Positions 58,673 through 64,000 of a DNA stretch of 64,000 bases are shown piece by piece. Source of the stretch: Dipteronia dyeriana (lineage: Eukaryota; Streptophyta; Magnoliopsida; Sapindales; Sapindaceae); NCBI GenBank assembly GCA_032871835.1, contig CM065295.1, positions 82,391,819-82,455,818 on the forward strand, in the 5' to 3' direction. Position 1 is the stretch's first letter. Each line of letters starts with the position of its first letter. A program made the position numbers and the translations under genes. The notes below the pieces were generated by a model that was not told the origin of the DNA, did no database searches, and saw nothing but the letters and a program-made list of their open reading frames with translations.

Positions 58673-60381
58673 TCAGTTTTCATCCAAGAGTTTGTATAAT
58701 GTGCCTTCCTTTCTGGTCTTTCTCATGCTGAGCAAGGCCTTAAAGAGTCGTTTGCTTTTGCTGGAATATTGCTCAAAATCTGTATTACTCCTGTTCCTTT
58801 CGGTATGAGAAGACAACGAAACTGATCTCCGAGGCTCCGATGGGTACTGAGAGTGAGAAATCACAAGAAAATTGTTTTTGGTCAACAAAATGCCATTGTA
58901 GAACAGAGTTGCTCATTCGAAATCCACTGATTATTTTTTTGTTCTTACCCGTCTTTTGGCATTAGCATGGCTTGGAGAGGGAGATCTTTTCAATAAAGAT
59001 CCAGCGCGTATAAAGCGACTTGGAGAGGCTGCTCGTCTCTCTGATTGATACAAGAAACATGATCAGCACAGAGTTTCCAACAACTAAAATTTAAAAGCCA
59101 AGAACAGAGCTAACCGGGCTTTTTGTTGTCCGAAATCCTTGAGAAGGAAAAGGTTCCTTGTCTCCCAGAAGGTAGTGGAGATTGCAACGTAGAATGCAGT
59201 TCTCTGCATCAGAATTTTGTACATAGAATATGATCATGGTGAGACTAGAAACTCAATTTCACGAAATAATAAACCGTTTTTTTCTTTTAGATTACCTCAC
59301 ATTCCAAGAAGGGCTCTGCATAGTTATTGCTTGAGCAGCTTCGCGAAACAATCACATAAACAAACATCAGGTTCTCTCTTAGAAATTCAACATTAGTCAT
59401 GATCAAATTGGGACACATTATGCAAATCGATAAAATTACCAGTTTGAAACTGATGCAAGTCTTCATCAGCACTCAGGGTACTATGGCCGTTGAATGTGGT
59501 TTGGTCCAACAAATCATCTTCATTCTCTTCAACTGCAACAATTCAGGTAAATCTCTCAATTTTCAAAGCAATCTTTGAAGAATTCTAAGAAGAAAAACCC
59601 AAATTTTTTTTATAAAATTTGCAAATAAGGAACATATATTTGCCTGGATAGATGTACCGCTTATGGTGCTTTGGAGTTTTGATCACCGATAATTGTTCAT
59701 AGAGGCCATACTGATTGATAAATTCTTGGCATGATTGAACTCTCTAAGTTGTCACCCACAAAAAAATAACAACATATTGTAAGTAAAAACAAAAAAAAAA
59801 CAAAAAAAAACAAAAACCTTTCAAATTTCAGACATTTTCTAAAAAGAGTGAAGCTGTCAAGCACCTTTTCAAGGCAAGTGAATCGGAGTTCTGTTTCAGA
59901 AACTTCACCAATCTTTTCATCCAAAAGGCTGTTGACTTTAAATGCCACAGAACCCAAGTGGTCAATTGTGTTGATCAGAGCTTTAATGGCATAATCTTTT
60001 GAAGTCTCCACCACACTATCGATAAATACCAAGATCAAGAGAAAAAAAAATTTGAAAATAAAGGGTTGATAATCAACCTCTTTAAAATTCAATGTAATGG
60101 AGAGGAATTTTGAAGTGTAAAACTCACAGTTGTTTCTGGTCCTTTTGTATGTAAGAAACTTCAAAGAATTCAGCAGCTGAGTACAATTGTTTTCTCAAGT
60201 TCTTCAAATCCTGAAATCAAATTCCAAGAAAAAAAATGTATCATGATAAACAAAAAAAAATGATTGGAACACACATACACACCTTGAGAGTATCTGAAAA
60301 TATCAAGCTTTGTTGCATGAAGAATTCATCATGGTTGGAAGCTTTTTGAGCAGAAGAAACTGACGAAGAAGTTGAAGCCAT
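58673..60381 (-). CDS. ABI-like protein (ABIL), subunit of the SCAR/WAVE complex
   Basis: Plant ABIL proteins are the Abi subunit of the SCAR/WAVE complex that activates ARP2/3 and actin branching at membranes. Nine minus-strand exons: 60381-60283, 60210-60128, 60015-59865, 59743-59644, 59532-59440, 59338-59296, 59203-59115, 59040-58949 and 58846-58673. The total is 924 bp, giving 307 residues. The N-terminal part is the conserved helical region (FFMQQSLIFSDTLKDLKNLR, KQLYSAAEFFEVSY, KALINTIDHLGSVAFKVNSL, KTPKHHKRYIYP). The middle is Ser/Arg-rich. The C-terminus has YPSEPRRSVSL, SKSKRLFKALLSMRK and TLYKLLDEN, the usual ABIL ending. The intron after exon 4 has a GC donor. Convergent with the upstream gene. 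Which ABIL paralogue it is remains open. Confidence 0.94.
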
Positions 60382-60473
60382 GTACACAGATAATAATACG
60401 TCAGAGAGACTCAAAAGAAAGAGTTGATCAAAGAATGAACCCACTTATGACTTCTCATTCAAGCTCACTAGTC

Positions 60474-60492
60474 TCTCTCTCTCTCTCTCTCT
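60474..60492. repeat. (CT)n microsatellite in the ABIL leader
   Basis: About nine CT units in the probable 5' UTR, 93 bp upstream of the ATG. Such tracts are common in plant leaders. Confidence 0.8.
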
Positions 60493-60630
60493 ACACTTTC
60501 ACTGAAAACACTAAAAAAAGTTACTGAAATTGATGTCAAGATACGACAATAATATCTGTTTTGCTTTTCACTAAATGGGTGTCTTTGTCTATTGACATTG
60601 AAGTTTTGTGTTTGTGTGTTAGAGCCTGGT

Positions 60631-60638
60631 TATATATA
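60631..60638 (-). promoter_or_regulatory. TATA box of the ABIL gene
   Basis: The minus strand reads CCTCTATATATAACC, 250 bp upstream of the start codon. This places transcription start near 60600 and gives a leader of about 220 bp. Confidence 0.5.
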
Positions 60639-60659
60639 GAGGGACTAGAGAGAGAGTGA

Positions 60660-61821
60660 GTGTGTAAATTATTGTAATGAGACAGAGGATCAATATGGGG
60701 ACAAGAATCTGATGGAGAGAAATCAGGGACGTTGATTATTTTTTGAGTGAAAAGTTTCAACTTCCCTTTTTTCAAAGCAAAGTAACAACAATATGGATTC
60801 TGGCATTTTGTGGACGTTGGTTTGATGAGAAGGGTTTGTTTCTCTGCAAATGGGGACTTTGGTTTGGGTTTCATAAAATCAGCCAGCCACATGTCAGTTA
60901 TGTGGTGGGTGGTTTGATTGTTTTTCAAAGTTTGGGACCCACCTCACTCACTAGAAGAAGGAAAATGGTCTTTAATTGCATCAGTGAATGGTTTCATTGA
61001 ACCCTTTTTTGTTTTCTGAGAGATTTTAATGTGATAGATGGAGTTGGTACAAAGCATGCAAAATCCCATGAATGTGTTTAATGAGGTTTCCTGACCGTAA
61101 ACCCACTCCTTTTTTATTTATGTTTATGATTCTCATCAGTAACAATCATGAGTTACCTATAAAATTCAATACCATACATGACTCGACTAATAATTCGATT
61201 ATTTCAATAATATTACGTAATTTTAAAGATCGATCTGACCAGAGAAAATGATTTAGGACTGGACTTAATAAGATTGTAGGGTTCTCATGGCCTTTAAAGA
61301 GATCAAGTTTTCAAAATTTTAGGTCAAAATAGTGGGGAAATAAGAGGAAACAAAATACTTGAAAGTCTTAGATGAAGGCAGCATGGAAAATATATTTAGA
61401 TAGGGAATTGGGCAGTTGTTGAGAACTCATTCTCGGACGTTTGGATTATTATGGTTGGATATTATGATTGATCGTACCCTTTCAACGGTCAGCATTGGAT
61501 AATAATTAGACAGCGACTTCATTAGTCAAAGTTTAGTTGCTGTAGCAGAGCCTAATGTGCCTCGATTCAATTTCAGATTTGTTAATAATCACGATCTGTG
61601 ACAAATAAACATGGTGGTAGATACTTATAGAAAAGCTTGTTTAAATGGGGATCAGAAGAAATCAAGTGACCGAATAGGAATACAAAAAAGAACCCCAATT
61701 TTAAGGTCTACACCAAATGGGGAAAGTAAACAATTGTTGATGATAACAGTTCTATCAAGCGTCCGGAGTATCGAAAATAGGAGAAATAGGAGAGGCACAT
61801 GCAATTGTGTAGCAACTCTGA
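60660..61821. other. Spacer between ABIL promoter and RPN12 3' end
   Basis: No gene. A 78-codon plus-strand frame at 61611-61847 overlaps the RPN12 stop region and has no domain. Confidence 0.5.
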
Positions 61822-63694
61822 TTACACGATCCGCTCCAACTCTCTAGCATAACTGAGTGTCTGGTTGATGAGTTGCAGAGATGGTATCTCCTTGCAAGGT
61901 GCAGAATCTTTGGCTTTCTGGAAAAACACACTCCCGTTCTTTATTTCCCACTCGGGATGCTCCTGTATTAGACAAACAAAGTCACATATATTGAGAAAAT
62001 AGAGTATGGTAAAAACAGGAAAAACAAAATAACATCAAAATATTATGAATTCACACAAGTTGATCATATGACTTGGTGAAAATGTGAAATCGATATAACA
62101 TACAATGAGCTATGTTTTAATTATTTACCTCCTTACTATATTCCAAGAGTTCTTGGTCAGAAGTGAACAGCAACATATGGCGGGCATCATCTACTGAAAG
62201 ATAATCATATGCCTTCTCACTACACCCAGATATCTCATCTCTAGAAATGGCATAATAACAAAGAAACTAATGAGCACACAAACATAACATCATTACAGTG
62301 AAGATGAATAAAGTAAACAGATATGAAATTCTATAAGAAGTCGATAAAAATGACTCAGATCCACTAGTCGATTTGTCAAAAACTATGTGACACTGCATAA
62401 ATGGTTAGAAATCAATTGAGAATGGAGCCCTCTTCAAGGATTTGCATCACCCTATTCTACACTCTCATTTTCCATATGTTTGTGAAGGAAACAGATAATA
62501 TTAAATAAGACCAATTCAGTCAATTGAAAATATCAGTTCTAATTAACAACAAAAGAAAATACAATCCCAAACATAAAAAGTATACATCAATGAAAAATAG
62601 ATATAAACAATATAACAGATAGCAGAATAGAACCTACTGTGAAACACTGCAAGGGGAGAGTTTAAAGACCAGTGCATTGCACTGACATGTATTTAAATTG
62701 CTAGATCTAATCACATCTAAATTTATTTATGTTTTTTTTTTTCTCCGAACAAGACTTCCAATGAAACTTTTATTGGTTGTTCATTATCCACCAACTTATA
62801 ACCATTCAGTGAAGTCTTACCTAACTGTCTTTGCCAGGAGATCCATGAAATAACCGTAAGTCTCGTTAGGCACATTTTGCTTGGCACTCAAGACACGGTT
62901 GTAAGCCCCTTCCATAAAGGACTGCTCCAACTCCACAGCATGCTTGATGCAAGGGTTCTCCAAAGCAGTGGATGTAAGCAATTCCAATTCAGTATGGAAT
63001 TCAGCAATTCTGTTCTGCACTAGAAGTCTCAAAAGGTTAAGACCCAAGATAATGTACTCATTTGGTGATTCTGGAAGACGGTTCCTGCTTGATCAAAGAA
63101 AATTCAAGTCACTACTCACTAACATTGCCTTCACACTACTCACTAACATTGCCTTCAATAGGAAAAAATAGGGGGGAACTGAGCAATTTACATCAGAAAC
63201 TAATTAGAATGTTTTAAACCAATATAGCAGGAATGTATCACCAATAGCGGTATTGTAAATTTATAATAATTGTAATAGTTGTGATAGTAGAAATCACTAT
63301 TACTTGTTCAAAAGAGTCACCAGTGTTGTTGGGTAGCTTGGACGTGGCAAAACTCAGGAATAATATTTAGTCTAGAATCTAGATAGACACCTTAGGCAAT
63401 CAGTTTCGGATATATTTTTAACAGATTAGAAAAAACCTTACATTTTTTAACAGGTTTACCTTACTCCTAAAGCAACTGGCAAGATTGGATGAAGGGAAAT
63501 TTGAAAAGGGTTGTCGTCCGAATGAACACGTTTCCTCAAATACAGAGTAACATTCAAACATTACCTTAAGATGAAGACAAGAATGATTTACCTGGCATCT
63601 GTATAATAGGGCTTCAACTGGAAGAAATCCCTCTCAAATGCATCTTGATCCTCAATCTTCACACTTAGAAGAACAGCATGCTCAAAAATATCCC
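61822..63694 (-). CDS. RPN12A: 26S proteasome regulatory subunit RPN12 (PSMD8 homologue), 5' part outside the window
   Basis: Non-ATPase subunit of the lid of the 26S proteasome 19S particle, in cytosol and nucleus; Arabidopsis RPN12a is linked to cytokinin responses. Four minus-strand exons are present: 63694-63592, 63084-62821, 62240-62129 and 61962-61822 (TAA 61822-61824), with phases matching at every junction. They read GDIFEHAVLLSVKIEDQDAF, FFQLKPYYTDAR, ILGLNLLRLLVQNRIAEFH, CIKHAVELEQSFMEGAYNRV (CSN8/PSMD8/EIF3K domain), ARHMLLFTSDQEL (PCI-like part) and the conserved end QLINQTLSYARELERIV. The first visible exon starts within a codon, so the N-terminal portion (roughly the first 60-70 residues) lies beyond position 64000; 63695-64000 is intron. 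It looks functional. Confidence 0.96.
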
Positions 63695-64000
63695 CTGAAC
63701 ATTATCAGACACAAGAATATCAGTGGCAAAATAACCTCAAAACAAAGATCAGACCTGCCCTAACTAAAAAAATCTTCAAACTAATAATTATAGAAGATTG
63801 TATCACTTATTCACTTCTATCATTTTTCAAATAGTTTAAACCAACTTCTTATTAATCTGGCCTAGACGCTAGTTCAAACTTGCAAAATCTCAATAGACTA
63901 AAAATTTCATGATTCCATTGAAAATGTGCTAGAATCGGTAGTAGGACTAATTCTATAAAAACTTGATGAACAAAACATATCATAATCAACAGACTTGAGT

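Noticed and set aside
60536..60928. 130-codon minus-strand frame upstream of ABIL
   Set aside because: Covers the ABIL promoter and TATA box; its His/Ser/Lys-rich translation has no domain.
1..64000. tRNA, rRNA, CRISPR arrays or bacterial-type operons
   Set aside because: None was recognised. Direct repeats present are tandem or transposon repeats without CRISPR spacing, and the genes are split eukaryotic genes.

Overview
This is a stretch of nuclear DNA from a flowering plant, most likely a eudicot. The evidence is six split or single-exon genes of plant type (NIN-like RWP-RK factor, protein kish, CDKE/CDK8 kinase, a ZGRF1-N/DUF2439 protein, an ABI-like SCAR/WAVE subunit and RPN12), AT-rich spacers, and abundant plant transposon relics. 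Nothing identifies the species. All exon models were read by eye from splice consensus, frame continuity and family resemblance. They add up to whole codons, but no transcript or database evidence was available.

Layout. Positions 1-6408 hold a decayed Mutator-like element of the Ulp1-carrying (Kaonashi-like) kind: a mudrA relic on + converges on a DUF1985/Ulp1 protease relic on -, and G-rich hAT-like elements are inserted in it. Positions 6409-12194 hold a copia-type solo LTR and a second pair of nested G-rich hAT-like elements. Positions 12195-16330 (-) are an intact five-exon NLP6/7-type gene. Positions 16500-29000 are gene-poor and hold a 566-bp hAT relic with a target-site duplication (TSD), a Tourist-like MITE, another solo LTR, smaller MITEs and an odd phenylalanine-coding minisatellite. 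Protein kish is at 29084-30179 (-).

Positions 30650-46165 are a transposon nest. A Tat-lineage Ty3/gypsy element on - carries an antisense coiled-coil ORF on +. It has been invaded by a CACTA-like element (itself holding a MITE), a foreign 1.67-kb solo LTR with a perfect 5-bp TSD, a 1.23-kb hAT element with a perfect 8-bp TSD, and a truncated autonomous-type hAT. CDKE (48213-49667, -) follows, with a 5' leader intron. Next comes a long-TIR DNA element whose right TIR was split by a solo LTR of the same family as the one at 7.4 kb.

The right end (54-64 kb) is gene-dense. The ZGRF1-N protein (+) has three tandem copies of its domain and an E2F-like site in its promoter. It ends 242 bp from the end of the convergent ABI-like gene (-). 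RPN12 (-) runs off the right edge.

The genes look like unrelated housekeeping or regulatory loci: nitrate signalling, secretory traffic, Mediator kinase, DNA repair or replication, actin nucleation, proteasome lid. I found no operon-like or cluster logic, and no convincing new enzymatic system. The most informative material is the nesting history of the mobile elements and the exon-level triplication in the ZGRF1-N gene.
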